From contig NZ_SJDM01000001.1 of the NCBI RefSeq assembly GCF_004761865.1, forward strand, positions 124,001-188,000: 64,000 nt of DNA, written 5' to 3'. The position numbers and the translations under genes are program-made. Below are positions 45,728 to 54,088 of this stretch, in pieces (position 1 is the first letter of the stretch; each line of letters begins with the position of its first letter). Source of the DNA: Crenalkalicoccus roseus. GTDB taxonomy: Bacteria; Pseudomonadota; Alphaproteobacteria; Acetobacterales; Acetobacteraceae. The notes under the pieces are model-generated. The model was given only the letters and a program-made list of their open reading frames with translations, made no database searches and was not told the DNA's origin.

Positions 45728-46702
45728 ATGCTCGATCGTCGCGCGCTGCTCGGCGGCGCCGCCCTGCTGCCATTCGCCGCCCGGGCCCAGACCCAGCCCG
45801 CCTGGCGGCCGCAGGGGCCGGTGCGCATCATCGTGCCCTTCCCGCCCGGCGGCACCGTGGACCCGATCGCGCGGCTGGTGCAGCCGCATCTGCAGCAGAT
45901 GCTCGGCCAGCCGATCGTGATCGACAACCGCCCGGGCGCTGGCGGCACGGTCGGCACCGCCCTCGCCGCGCGCGCGGCGCCGGACGGGCAGACCTTCCTG
46001 TTCGTCTTCGACACCCATGCGGTGAACCCGTTCCTGATGCCGAACCTGCCCTACGACACGAAGCGGGATCTGGCGCCGCTGATGCTGATCGGCACCGCCC
46101 CGAACGTGATCGCCACCGGGGCGAACAAGCCCTGGCGCACCGGCCAGGAGCTGATCGAGGCGGCGCGGGCGCGGCCCAACACCATCGCCTGCGGCTCGAT
46201 CGGCAATGGCAGCCTCGGCCACCTGACGCTGATGCTGATGCAGGAGCACGGCAACGTCCGGCTGATCCACGTGCCCTATCGCGGCGGCGGCCCCGCCACG
46301 GCGGACGCGATCGGCGGGCACATCGACACGGTGATCGGCTCGCTGGCGCTGATCGCGCCGCACGCCGCGGGCGGGGCGCTGCGGCCGCTGATCCAGACCG
46401 GGGCCGAGCGCTCGCCGCTGATGCCGGAAGTGCCGACGCTCGGCGAGCTCGGCATCCCCAACGTGGTCTCGATCGCCTTCTGGGGCGCGCTGGCGCCGGC
46501 CGGCACGCCGCAGCCGGCGCTCGAGGGTTTCCACGCCGCGCTCGCCCGCGCGCTGCGGATGCCGGAGGTGGAGCGGCAGCTCACCGAGATGCAGGGGATG
46601 CGGCTCGTGGTCTCCTCGCCCGAGGAGTTCGGCCGCTTCCTCGACGAGCAGATGGAGCAGTGGGGCGCGGTGGTGCGGCGCTACAATATCCGGCCCGACT
46701 GA
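45728..46702 (+). CDS. Bug-family solute-binding protein
   Basis: TctC/Bug periplasmic receptor of 324 residues. Signal peptide (RRALLGGAALLPFAARAQ), then WRPQGPVRIIVPFPPGGTVDPIARLV, VIDNRPGAGGTVGTALAARAAPDGQT, IHVPYRGGGPATADAIGGHIDTVIGS. A clear AAGGAGG ribosome site precedes it. It is an orphan receptor without TctAB. Confidence 0.93.
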   Translation: MLDRRALLGGAALLPFAARAQTQPAWRPQGPVRIIVPFPPGGTVDPIARLVQPHLQQMLGQPIVIDNRPGAGGTVGTALAARAAPDGQTFLFVFDTHAVNPFLMPNLPYDTKRDLAPLMLIGTAPNVIATGANKPWRTGQELIEAARARPNTIACGSIGNGSLGHLTLMLMQEHGNVRLIHVPYRGGGPATADAIGGHIDTVIGSLALIAPHAAGGALRPLIQTGAERSPLMPEVPTLGELGIPNVVSIAFWGALAPAGTPQPALEGFHAALARALRMPEVERQLTEMQGMRLVVSSPEEFGRFLDEQMEQWGAVVRRYNIRPD

Positions 46703-46737
46703 TCGGGGCGCCGCCCCCCGTCCGGGGCCGGCCCTTG

Positions 46738-46775
46738 GAGCAGATCCCGTTCGGGTGGCCTCACCCGAACGGGTG
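46738..46775. terminator. hairpin, dispersed repeat copy H, between convergent genes
   Basis: A perfect 11-base inverted repeat (CCCGTTCGGGT at 46746-46756, ACCCGAACGGG at 46763-46773) with a 6-base loop follows TTGGAGCAGATC, a variant of the repeat core. It resembles the hairpin of copy A. It lies between the Bug gene and the oppositely transcribed methyltransferase, so it could end transcription from both sides, though no T-run follows. Confidence 0.6.
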
Positions 46776-46783
46776 AAGTGGCC

Positions 46784-47395
46784 CTAGCCTCCGGCCGGCC
46801 GGTTCGGCACCCGCACCAGGGTGAACAGGCCGAAGGGCGGGCAGGGGGTGATCTCCGTCGCCGCGGCCGGGTTCTCGAGCAGGTCGCCGAGGGTGAAGTC
46901 CGGGTGCCAGCCGAGCACGCGCGACAGCGGGGCGAGGGTGCGCTCGGCCCACCAGCGCAGCCCGCCCTCGGCGGCGAAGTGGTTGACGAAGAGCAGCTCG
47001 CCCCCCGGCCGCACCACCCGCCGCATCTCCCGGTAGAGGCGGCGCGCATCGGGCACCACGGTGGCGGTGAACATGGCCACCGCGATGTCGAAGCTGCCAT
47101 CGGCGAAGCCCATGCACTCCGCGTCGCCCTCGACCAGGCCGGCGACGTTGCCGAGGCGCCGCTCGGCCACGCGGGCGCGGGCGCGGCTCAGCATCTCGCG
47201 CGAGAGGTCGATGCCCACCACGCGCTTCTCCGGCGCGTAGTGCGGCAGGGCGAGGCCGGTGCCGACGCCGACCTCGAGCACCCTGGTGCCGGGCATAGCG
47301 TTCACCGCCGCCACGGCGCGCAGGCGCCCGGCGCGCGAGACGGCGCCGAACACCTCGTCATAGACCCCCGCCCAGCGCCGGTAGGCCTGCCGCAC
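46784..47395 (-). CDS. SAM-dependent methyltransferase, PmtA-like (phospholipid N-methyltransferase)
   Basis: A 203-residue class-I methyltransferase with SAM motif VLEVGVGTGLALPHY, acidic GIDLSREML and the motif MFTATVVPDARRLYREMRRVVRPGGELLFVNHF, close to Rhodobacter-type PmtA, which methylates phosphatidylethanolamine toward phosphatidylcholine. The start is unclear: the GTG at 47395 has a ribosome site only two bases away. The frame stays open upstream (TGLYHDTRPGHPRAALDAEA) to an ATT at 47464 with a GAGAGGGAG site. Other phospholipid or small-molecule methylation is possible. Confidence 0.8.
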   Translation of the reverse strand: MRQAYRRWAGVYDEVFGAVSRAGRLRAVAAVNAMPGTRVLEVGVGTGLALPHYAPEKRVVGIDLSREMLSRARARVAERRLGNVAGLVEGDAECMGFADGSFDIAVAMFTATVVPDARRLYREMRRVVRPGGELLFVNHFAAEGGLRWWAERTLAPLSRVLGWHPDFTLGDLLENPAAATEITPCPPFGLFTLVRVPNRPAGG

Positions 47396-47634
47396 CGCCT
47401 CCGCATCCAGCGCGGCACGCGGGTGGCCGGGCCGGGTGTCATGGTAGAGCCCGGTATCCGGAATGGCTTGTCTCCCTCTCCGTGCGGTGGACGGGCGCCC
47501 CTGTTGCGGGTTCTCCCGTGATGGCGGATCACGCGCCGGGGCGGCGGAGCCCCTTCCCGATCGTCCGCGAGGGGGGATGCGCTAGACCCTTCGCGCGCCC
47601 GGCGCAAGGCACCACGGCGCCCCGGACAGGAGCG

Positions 47635-48519
47635 TTACGCCCGCGTCCTGCCCGCCGCCCGGGTCCGTTCCGGCAGCGCCACCAGAACGCCGCCCAGGGC
47701 GATGACGGCGGCGCCAAGCAGCGTCGCCGCGTCCGGCCATTCGGCGAAGACCACCATGCCGGCGAGCATCGCCCAGACGAGCTGGCTGTAGGAGAGGGGT
47801 GCGAGCAGGCTGGCCGGCGCCCTGGCATAGGCGAGCACCAGCAGCCCGTGCCCGGCCCCTCCGAGCAGGCCGAGCAGCGCGAGCAGCGCCCAGTCCGCCG
47901 CCGCCGGCGGGGTCCAGACCAGGGGCTGGGCGAGGGAGGTGGCGAGCGTCGCGGCAAGGCTGGTGTGCAGGATGGTGGTGCGCGGATCGTCCACCGTGGC
48001 GAGCCGGCGCGTCAGGATCTGGTACACCGCGAAGGCGGCGGCGGTACCGAGCGGCAGCAGCGCCGCCCAGTGCATCGGCGCCCCGCCGGTCAGGAAGGGC
48101 GGGCGGAGCGCGATCAGCACCCCCACCAGGCCGACGCCGACGCCGAGCCAGCGCCGCCAGCCCACCCGCTCCTTCAGCCAGGCGGCGGCCAGCGCCACGG
48201 TCAGCAGCGGCGAGGCGAAGCCGATCGCCGTGGTGTCGGCAAGCGGCAGATGCACGAGGGCGGTCGAGAACATCAGGTTGCAGGCGGCGAGCAGCAGGCT
48301 GCGCACCGCCTGCAGCCCGGGCGCGCGGCTGCGCCAGGGCAGGTGGCCGGTGAGCAGGCGCAGCGCCAGGGCCATGACCAGGAGCCCGAACAGGAAGCGC
48401 GCCCACATGAGCTGCGGCACTGCGTACTGCGCCGCCAGCGCCTTCACCAGCGTGTCCATGCAGACGAACAGGATCAGCGCGGCGAGGTGCAGCGCGACGC
48501 CGAGAAGCGTGCCGCTCAT
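47635..48519 (-). CDS. DMT superfamily transporter (EamA domain)
   Basis: A 294-residue inner-membrane protein with about ten hydrophobic helices in two EamA repeats (from LHLAALILFVCMDTLVKALAA and AALLPLGTAAAFAVYQILTRRLA). DMT exporters move metabolites out of the cytoplasm; the substrate cannot be read. It lies downstream of gcrA on the same strand. The 115-240 bases between it and the methyltransferase hold an inverted repeat CGTGAT/ATCACG (47517-47533) and no gene. Confidence 0.9.
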   Translation of the reverse strand: MSGTLLGVALHLAALILFVCMDTLVKALAAQYAVPQLMWARFLFGLLVMALALRLLTGHLPWRSRAPGLQAVRSLLLAACNLMFSTALVHLPLADTTAIGFASPLLTVALAAAWLKERVGWRRWLGVGVGLVGVLIALRPPFLTGGAPMHWAALLPLGTAAAFAVYQILTRRLATVDDPRTTILHTSLAATLATSLAQPLVWTPPAAADWALLALLGLLGGAGHGLLVLAYARAPASLLAPLSYSQLVWAMLAGMVVFAEWPDAATLLGAAVIALGGVLVALPERTRAAGRTRA

Positions 48520-48606
48520 GGGGCGCGGCGGTCCTGGGGCATGGGGCGGCCTCGCCGCTCGGGGGCGGCGCGCGGGGCGCCGCCGGCCACGGCGGTCAGG
48601 CGGGGA

Positions 48607-49125
48607 TCAGGCGGCGTCCTCGCGCCGGTCGCGCAGCCGCACATAGGCGACCGCGGCGTGGTCGGGGCAGTAGGGCTTGCCGGCGAGCGCCTCGGCCTCG
48701 CAGAAGCGGAATTCCGGCGTGCCAGGCTCGCCAAGGGGCCAGCAGCAGCTCCGCAGGCCGGCGCGGGGGAAGGGCCGCACCACGGCGGCGGGCGCGGCGG
48801 CCGGCGGCGGCGCCGCCTCCGGCCGGGGTGCGGTGGCCTGCGGCGTCGCCGGCTGGCCGGGTGGTGCGAGGCGGCGTAGCGGCGTCGGCGCGCGCGGCGC
48901 GGTGGCAGGGCGCGGCGCAGCGACGGAGTTCGGCGCGGCGACGGGGCGGGGCTCCGCCGCGGCGTCGCGGCGGATCGGGCTCGGCCGGGCGGGAAGGTTC
49001 AGCCGGTGGGCCTTGCCCACCACGGCATTCTTGGAGATGCCCATGCGCCGGCCGATCTCAGCGGTCGAGTGGCCTTCAGCCCAGAGGGCGCGAAGCTGAT
49101 CCACCGCGTCCGATGTCCACTCCAT
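48607..49125 (-). CDS. gcrA: GcrA cell-cycle regulator
   Basis: Alphaproteobacterial sigma-70 cofactor that acts at CcrM-methylated promoters. The N-terminus WTSDAVDQLRALWAEGHSTAEIGRRMGISKNAVVGKAHRLNLPARPSP is the GcrA DNA-binding helix-turn-helix. A long Ala/Pro linker leads to the C-terminal CCWPLGEPGTPEFRFCEAEALAGKPYCPDHAAVAY region that contacts sigma-70. The 172 residues are normal. Its upstream region carries a DnaA-box-like element. Confidence 0.96.
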   Translation of the reverse strand: MEWTSDAVDQLRALWAEGHSTAEIGRRMGISKNAVVGKAHRLNLPARPSPIRRDAAAEPRPVAAPNSVAAPRPATAPRAPTPLRRLAPPGQPATPQATAPRPEAAPPPAAAPAAVVRPFPRAGLRSCCWPLGEPGTPEFRFCEAEALAGKPYCPDHAAVAYVRLRDRREDAA

Positions 49126-49232
49126 GTGGTTCTCCCTGGCCCAAACCTACCAGATCTCGTGGCCCGCAAGATACGGTAGGTCAACGCAGGCTGGCACCAC
49201 AAGTTCTGGAAAGGCACCGGGCGCAAAAAAGA

Positions 49233-49241
49233 TGTGGAAAA
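49233..49241 (+). promoter_or_regulatory. DnaA-box-like site upstream of gcrA
   Basis: TGTGGAAAA differs by one base from the DnaA box TGTGGATAA and sits about 108 bases before the gcrA start in an AT-richer patch (49225-49280). DnaA is known to activate gcrA in Caulobacter, so the placement makes sense. Confidence 0.45.
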
Positions 49242-49335
49242 CTGACCTGAAATCACCTTGAGGTTGAGAGCGTATACTCTTCCCGCCACGCCCAGCCAAG
49301 GGCCCAAGCGTGGTCGCGGCACGGAATTCGCAGGC

Positions 49336-49370
49336 GGGGCTGCCCGCGAGGGGGCTGCCCGCGAGGGGGC
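49336..49370 (+). repeat. short tandem repeat, 15-base unit
   Basis: GGGGCTGCCCGCGAG occurs twice head to tail (49336-49350, 49351-49365), followed by the first five bases of a third unit. The whole gcrA-formamidase gap (49126-49605) has no convincing gene. It contains the DnaA-like box, this repeat and repeat copy E. Confidence 0.8.
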
Positions 49371-49500
49371 GGCCGGGCTGGGGTGGATCCTCGGCGGCAG
49401 GATACGCCCCCAATGATGAAGATACCGTCAAGACGCCGGGGCCGAAGCGCCGGCGCCGCCCTTGCGGGTTTCGCCGGGAGCCGGGGCGAACGGACAACGC

Positions 49501-49606
49501 CCTAGAGCAGATCGCGGACGGTTGGAAACAGCCGGGAGCGTGACTCTGCTTCTACAAACAATGGGCTGGGGCCGTTTCCGCGTTCATGGCCAAATCGAAA
49601 CGATCC
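49501..49606 (+). repeat. dispersed intergenic repeat, copy E (long)
   Basis: Begins CCTAGAGCAGATCGCGGACG and ends at CCTAG. It aligns with the reverse complement of copy D over about 100 bases. Inside are GGAAACAGCC and GGCCGTTTCC in inverted orientation, so it can fold. It ends at the stop of the formamidase-family gene. Confidence 0.75.
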
Positions 49607-50568
49607 TAGAACAGCAGCCCTTTGCGCAACATCCCGTGCACGCCCTTCTCGCCGTTCACCGTCTGGGTCACGTGGAAATCCACGGCGAGCGAGCAGAGCT
49701 GGTAGGCATCGGCGGCGGAGAGGTTGGCGCGCGCGGCGATGAAGCCGATCATCTCGCGCAGCGCCTGCTTCATGGCGAGGTCGAGATCCTCGTGCATCCC
49801 CATGCTGATGAAGTGCGTCGCCGTCTCGGCGCGGGGGAAGCGCAGCACCGGGTCCCGCGGGCCGCCGCCCTTCTCGATCTCCAGGCGGAACCGGCCGGTG
49901 AGGCACATCTCGAGCGCGTTGATGCACACCTCCCCGTCGCCCTGCACGCCGTGCCCGTCCCCGGCGGAGAACAGCGCGCCCTCCTGGAACACCGGCAGGT
50001 AGAGGATGGCGCCCTCCCCGAGTTCCTTGTTGTCCAGGTTGCCGCCATGGGCGCGCGGCTCCTTGGTGGAGATCTGCCCCCATTCGGCGGGCGGCGCCAC
50101 GCCCATCACCCCGAAGAAGGGGGCGAGGGGCAGGGTGATGCCGGGCCCGACCGGCACGGTGCAGGTGCGCGCGGCGCGGTCCACCGGGATGTGCAGCACG
50201 CGGCGGTAGGGGAAGTCCTCCGGCAGGGTGCCGACCAGCGGGCGGAAGCCGCAGAAGCCCCAATCGGCGCCGAGCTCGATGCTCTCCACATGCACCGCCA
50301 GGCAGTCGCCCGGCTCGGCGCCCCTGACCGCCACCGGCCCGGTGAGGATGTGCGGGCCGAGGCGCGGCACGGCGTCGTGGATCGCCAGCAGCTTCGGCGG
50401 GATGGCGAAAGGCCCGTCGCGGGGTGGGATCTGCTCCGGCCCGCCGGAGACGCATTCCAGCACCACCGCATCGCCCGGCTCGACCGTGGCGACGGGCGGG
50501 AAGGCGGCGTCGAAGGCGCCCCAGCGCACGGTCTGCGGCGTGGCCTCGATGCGGTGGATGGCGGGCAT
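49606..50568 (-). CDS. acetamidase/formamidase family protein
   Basis: A 320-residue FmdA_AmdA protein that hydrolyses small amides to ammonia. Typical: VEPGDAVVLECVSGG, GPHILTGPVAVRGAEPGDCLAVHVESIEL, FFGVMGVAPPAEWGQISTKEPRAHGGNLDNKELGEGAILYLPVFQEGALFSAGDGHGVQGDGEV. Substrate range cannot be read. Solitary gene without amide transporter. Confidence 0.92.
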   Translation of the reverse strand: MPAIHRIEATPQTVRWGAFDAAFPPVATVEPGDAVVLECVSGGPEQIPPRDGPFAIPPKLLAIHDAVPRLGPHILTGPVAVRGAEPGDCLAVHVESIELGADWGFCGFRPLVGTLPEDFPYRRVLHIPVDRAARTCTVPVGPGITLPLAPFFGVMGVAPPAEWGQISTKEPRAHGGNLDNKELGEGAILYLPVFQEGALFSAGDGHGVQGDGEVCINALEMCLTGRFRLEIEKGGGPRDPVLRFPRAETATHFISMGMHEDLDLAMKQALREMIGFIAARANLSAADAYQLCSLAVDFHVTQTVNGEKGVHGMLRKGLLF

Positions 50569-50702
50569 GCGGTCGGTCCCCCTGGTCCTGGCGGCGCCAT
50601 GCTTGCGCGCCCCACCGCCGCCGGGTCAATCCCGCGCTGTGGCGGCGGGACAGCGGGGCCGGGCCCGGCCCGGGGTTCCGCGCCCCGGCCGGCGCGCCGG
50701 CC

Positions 50703-51689
50703 TCACAGCCAGCCCTTGCGCTTGAAGTACACGATCGGCAGCACCGCCGAGACCACCATCAGCCCGAGCGCGAGGGGGTAGCCGACCTTCCAGTGCAGCT
50801 CCGGCATCAGGTCGAAATTCATGCCGTAGATGCTGGCGATCAGGGTCGGCGGCATCAGCGCCACCGAGGCCACGGTGAAGGTCTTGATGATCGCGCTCTG
50901 CTCCACGCTGATGATGCCGAGCACCGCGTCGAGCAGGAAGTTCGCCTTGCTGTTCAGGAAGTTCGCGTGCTCGACCAGGGAGCGCACGTCGCGCACCAGG
51001 GATTTCAGCAGCGGCTGGTTGTCGCGCCGCACGGCGTGCGCCTTCTCGGCGCCGGTGAAGGTGAGGATGCGCGAGAGGCCGAGCAGCGTGTCGTTGGCGC
51101 GCGCCGTCACCTCCCCCACCTGGCCGAGGGTGATCAGCACCCCGCGCAGGTCGGCGCTGCGCGCGCTGGCCTTGGCCTTGGCGCGGGCGTCGCGGAAGGT
51201 CGCCTGGCTCGCGCGGTCCATGTCGGCGCCGACGCGCTCCAGGATGTCGGCGATGCGGTCCACCACCTGCTCGAACAGGTGCAGCATCACCGCGTCGGGG
51301 CTGGCCAGCAGCATCGCCGGGCTGCGCCGGCAGCGGGCGATGAAGATGTCGAAGGCCCGCGGCGTGGCGTGGCGCACCGTCACCAGGTTGGCGGCGCCGA
51401 GCACGAAGGTGATGGGGGTGGAGCCCATCTCCCCGGACTCCACGCCATGCAGGAAGGAGGCGGTGAGGAACAGGGCCTCCCCCTCCCGGTAGAGGCGGGA
51501 GGTGCTCTCGATCTCCTGCATCTCCTCCCGCGTCGGGATCTCGAGGCCGAGCGCCCGGCGCAGCGCCTGCGCCTCCTCCGCCGTCGGGTGCAGCAGGTCT
51601 ATCCACACCGCGCGGCGCAGCGCCTCAGGCTCGGCCACGCCCTCGCGCACCGCGAGCCGGCCATCCTCGACGGTGTAGCTGGTCATCAT
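50703..51689 (-). CDS. corA: CorA-type magnesium transporter
   Basis: A 328-residue cytoplasmic-funnel protein with two C-terminal helices and the pore signature YGMNF, then MPELHWKVGYPLALGLMVVSAVLPIVYFKRKGWL. The N-terminal half is acidic and alpha/beta, as in CorA. It imports Mg2+ (or Co2+). The 88-base gap to mtnC holds nothing recognised. Confidence 0.95.
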   Translation of the reverse strand: MMTSYTVEDGRLAVREGVAEPEALRRAVWIDLLHPTAEEAQALRRALGLEIPTREEMQEIESTSRLYREGEALFLTASFLHGVESGEMGSTPITFVLGAANLVTVRHATPRAFDIFIARCRRSPAMLLASPDAVMLHLFEQVVDRIADILERVGADMDRASQATFRDARAKAKASARSADLRGVLITLGQVGEVTARANDTLLGLSRILTFTGAEKAHAVRRDNQPLLKSLVRDVRSLVEHANFLNSKANFLLDAVLGIISVEQSAIIKTFTVASVALMPPTLIASIYGMNFDLMPELHWKVGYPLALGLMVVSAVLPIVYFKRKGWL

Positions 51690-51777
51690 GCGGCAGGGGG
51701 CTCCGGGCGCCGGTCGGGCGCGCCGGTTCTATCCCCCGCCCCGGGCGAAGTCACGCGGCGGGCGGCGCCCGCCCAGG

Positions 51778-52476
51778 CTAGCCGCAGGGCAGCGAGAACA
51801 GCCGCGCCACGGCGGGGAAGTCCTCCGCCTCCGGGTGGCGGCCGGAGGGGCGGGTGCCGTCGGCGGCGCGCACCACCTGGCAGGTGCGCATCCCGGCGGC
51901 GGCGGCGGCGTCCAGCTCCTCCGTCACGTCGGAGAGGAACAGCACCCCGCCCGGCGCCAGGCCGAGCTTCACGGCGATCGCGGCGTAGCTCGGGCTTTCC
52001 CGCTTGGAGCCGACACGCGTGTCGAAGAAGGCGGTGAAGAGCGGCGTCAGGTCGCCCGCCTCGCTGTGCCCGAAGAGCAGGCGCTGCGCCTCCACCGAGC
52101 CGGAGGAGAAGACGGCGAGGCGGAGCCCCGCCGCGCTCCAGGCGCGCAGGCAGGGCGCGACGTCCGGCCACAGGTGGCCCTTGAGCCGCCCGTCCAGGTA
52201 GCCCTGGCGCCAGATCAGCCCCTGCAGCGCCTTGAGCGGGGTGACCTTGGCGTCCTCCGCCATCCAGGCGCGCAGCGTCGCGCGCGGCTCCTGGCCCGGC
52301 GCGTAGGCGCGCACCTCCTCGAGCAGCGCCGCCACCTCGGGCTCCGCGCCATGGCGGTCGAGGAAGGCGTCGAGCGCCGCCTCCGCGAAGGGGAAGAGGC
52401 GGTCCTTCACGAAGGCGATGGCGGTGGTGGTGCCCTCGATGTCGGTCAGCACCGCGAAGGGACGGCCGGGGTTCAT
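51778..52476 (-). CDS. mtnC: acireductone synthase (enolase-phosphatase)
   Basis: HAD-family enzyme of 232 residues in the methionine salvage pathway, converting 2,3-diketo-5-methylthiopentyl-1-phosphate to acireductone. Motifs: nucleophile in LTDIEGTTTAIAFVKDRLFPFA, AVFSSGSVEAQRLLFGHS and LFLSDVTEELDAA. Order mtnB-mtnD-mtnC on the minus strand. Confidence 0.94.
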   Translation of the reverse strand: MNPGRPFAVLTDIEGTTTAIAFVKDRLFPFAEAALDAFLDRHGAEPEVAALLEEVRAYAPGQEPRATLRAWMAEDAKVTPLKALQGLIWRQGYLDGRLKGHLWPDVAPCLRAWSAAGLRLAVFSSGSVEAQRLLFGHSEAGDLTPLFTAFFDTRVGSKRESPSYAAIAVKLGLAPGGVLFLSDVTEELDAAAAAGMRTCQVVRAADGTRPSGRHPEAEDFPAVARLFSLPCG

Positions 52477-52501
52477 CGCTGCGCGTCCTCTCCCTTCCCG
52501 C

Positions 52502-53047
52502 TCAGGCCGTGACTGGGAACCGCTCCGCGATGTCGCTGCCGGTGTAGTGCGGCACCCAGCCCGAGGTGTCGAGGAACACGCGCAGCGCGATGAAGCGCGG
52601 CTCGGTCCCGGCGTCGAACCAGTGGCGGGTGTTGGCGGGCACGCTGATCAGGTCGCCCTGCTCGCAGCGCGCGTCCCATACCTTGCCGTCCACATGCATG
52701 ACGAAATTGCCGCCGCCCCGCACGAAGAAGCGGATCTCGTCCTCGGTGTGGACGTGCTCCTGCAGGAATTTGGCGCGCAGCGCCTCCTTCTGCGGGTGCT
52801 CGGGCGTCAGGCTGATGACGTCGGCGCTGCCTGCCGCGCCGAGGCCCATGCCGGCCATCAGCGCGTCGAGATGCGGACGGTAGGCGGCCAGGATCTCCTC
52901 GGGGCCGGCGCCGTCCGGCACCTCCACCCCCTCCCAGCGCTCGAAGCGCACGCCGATGCCGCGGAGCGCCTCGGCGATGCGGGCGGGGTCCTCGGTGCGC
53001 AGCACCTCCTCGCGGGTCTCGGCGTCCCAGACGGTCAGGCGGCTCAT
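52502..53047 (-). CDS. mtnD: acireductone dioxygenase
   Basis: Cupin of 181 residues that oxidises acireductone to the keto acid of methionine (Fe form) or an off-pathway product (Ni form). Metal ligands lie in EHVHTEDEIRFFV and the later His in ANTRHWFD. ATG 53047 overlaps the mtnB stop by one base (TGATG). Confidence 0.95.
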   Translation of the reverse strand: MSRLTVWDAETREEVLRTEDPARIAEALRGIGVRFERWEGVEVPDGAGPEEILAAYRPHLDALMAGMGLGAAGSADVISLTPEHPQKEALRAKFLQEHVHTEDEIRFFVRGGGNFVMHVDGKVWDARCEQGDLISVPANTRHWFDAGTEPRFIALRVFLDTSGWVPHYTGSDIAERFPVTA

Positions 53048-53712
53048 CAGGCGACCCTCCTCTCCTCGGCGGCCGGCGCGATCCGGTTCCCGAGGCCGAG
53101 CCTCAGGGTCTCCAGCTCGCTGGCCAGCATGAATTCCAGGGCCTCCAGCCGCGCCAGCGCGGCCGGCATGTCGGCGCCCCACACATAGAGCCCGTGGCCG
53201 CGGATCAAGTAGCCCGGCACCACGGGGACGGGCATGGCGTCCCAGCGCCGCTCCACCGCCGCCTGCAGGCGGGCGATGTCCTGGTCGTTGTCGAGCACCG
53301 GCACCTCCGCCGAGGCCTCGTGCGTCGGCAGGCCCGGAAAGGCCTTCAGCAGCTCGTAGCCGCCGAGACGGAGGCTCCGCCCCGCGGCGCGGGAGAGCAC
53401 GGTGGCCGGCACGGAATGGCCATGCAGCACCGCTCCGGCCTCCGGGAAGCGGCGGTAGATGCCGCAATGCAGCCCGGTCTCGGCCGAGGGGCGCGCGGCG
53501 GGGTCCTCCGGCCGGCCGGCGAGGTCCACCACCATCACCCCGGAGGCGTCGAGGAACCCCTTGTGCCCCCCGGAGCGCGTGATGGCGACCCTGCCGCCGG
53601 GCAGGCGGAGGGAGATGTTGCCGGCGGTGGCCGGCACCCAGCCGAGGCGGTCCATGCGCCGCCCGGCCTCGACGATCTGGGCCGCGGCGGCGGCGAGGGC
53701 GAGGTCGGTCAT
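53047..53712 (-). CDS. mtnB: methylthioribulose-1-phosphate dehydratase
   Basis: Class-II aldolase-fold zinc enzyme of 221 residues: GWVPATAGNISLRLPGGRVAITRSGGHKGFLD, ETGLHCGIYRRFPEAGAVLHGHSVPATVLS with Zn-binding HGH, and GYLIRGHGLYVWGAD. First gene of mtnB-D-C. The genes mtnA and mtnP for the earlier steps are not in the window. Confidence 0.95.
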   Translation of the reverse strand: MTDLALAAAAAQIVEAGRRMDRLGWVPATAGNISLRLPGGRVAITRSGGHKGFLDASGVMVVDLAGRPEDPAARPSAETGLHCGIYRRFPEAGAVLHGHSVPATVLSRAAGRSLRLGGYELLKAFPGLPTHEASAEVPVLDNDQDIARLQAAVERRWDAMPVPVVPGYLIRGHGLYVWGADMPAALARLEALEFMLASELETLRLGLGNRIAPAAEERRVA

Positions 53713-53815
53713 CGTTCGGACAGGTCCGGCGAAAGGGCGCCCACCCCTTGCGGGATGCGCGCCCCTCTGCGCGTCGGGTTGTTCGGTGAGGGCGGGCGCG
53801 GCGCGCCCGGACGCC

Positions 53816-54088
53816 TCAGGCCGCCGGACGGCTGGCCTGGGTGCTGGCCTGGCTCTGCGCCGTCTGCGACCCGGCGGGGCCGGGGATGCTGCCCGCGGGC
53901 CCGGTGCCGGGCGCGGGCGGCGCGCTCTCGGCCAGGGAGGCGTCCTTCTCGTCCTCCTTGATGTTCTGCTTGAAGGCCTTGATCCCCTTGGCGAGGTCGC
54001 CCATCAGCCCGCTGATCTTGCCGCTGCCGAACAGCAGCAGGATGACCAGCAGCACGACGAGCCAGTGCCAGATGCTGAAGGTGCCCAT
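53816..54088 (-). CDS. tatA: twin-arginine translocase subunit TatA
   Basis: A 90-residue protein with an N-terminal membrane helix ([18 protein letters not shown]) and amphipathic helix ([23 protein letters not shown]), then a Pro/Ala-rich tail, exactly TatA. TatA forms the pore of the Tat pathway, needed by SoxY/SoxB-like substrates. tatB and tatC are not in the window. Divergent from terC. Confidence 0.93.
   Translation of the reverse strand: MGTFSIWHWLVVLLVILLLFGSGKISGLMGDLAKGIKAFKQNIKEDEKDASLAESAPPAPGTGPAGSIPGPAGSQTAQSQASTQASRPAA

Noticed and set aside
49336-49370. CRISPR array
   Set aside because: The units are adjacent with no spacers and only about 2.3 copies.
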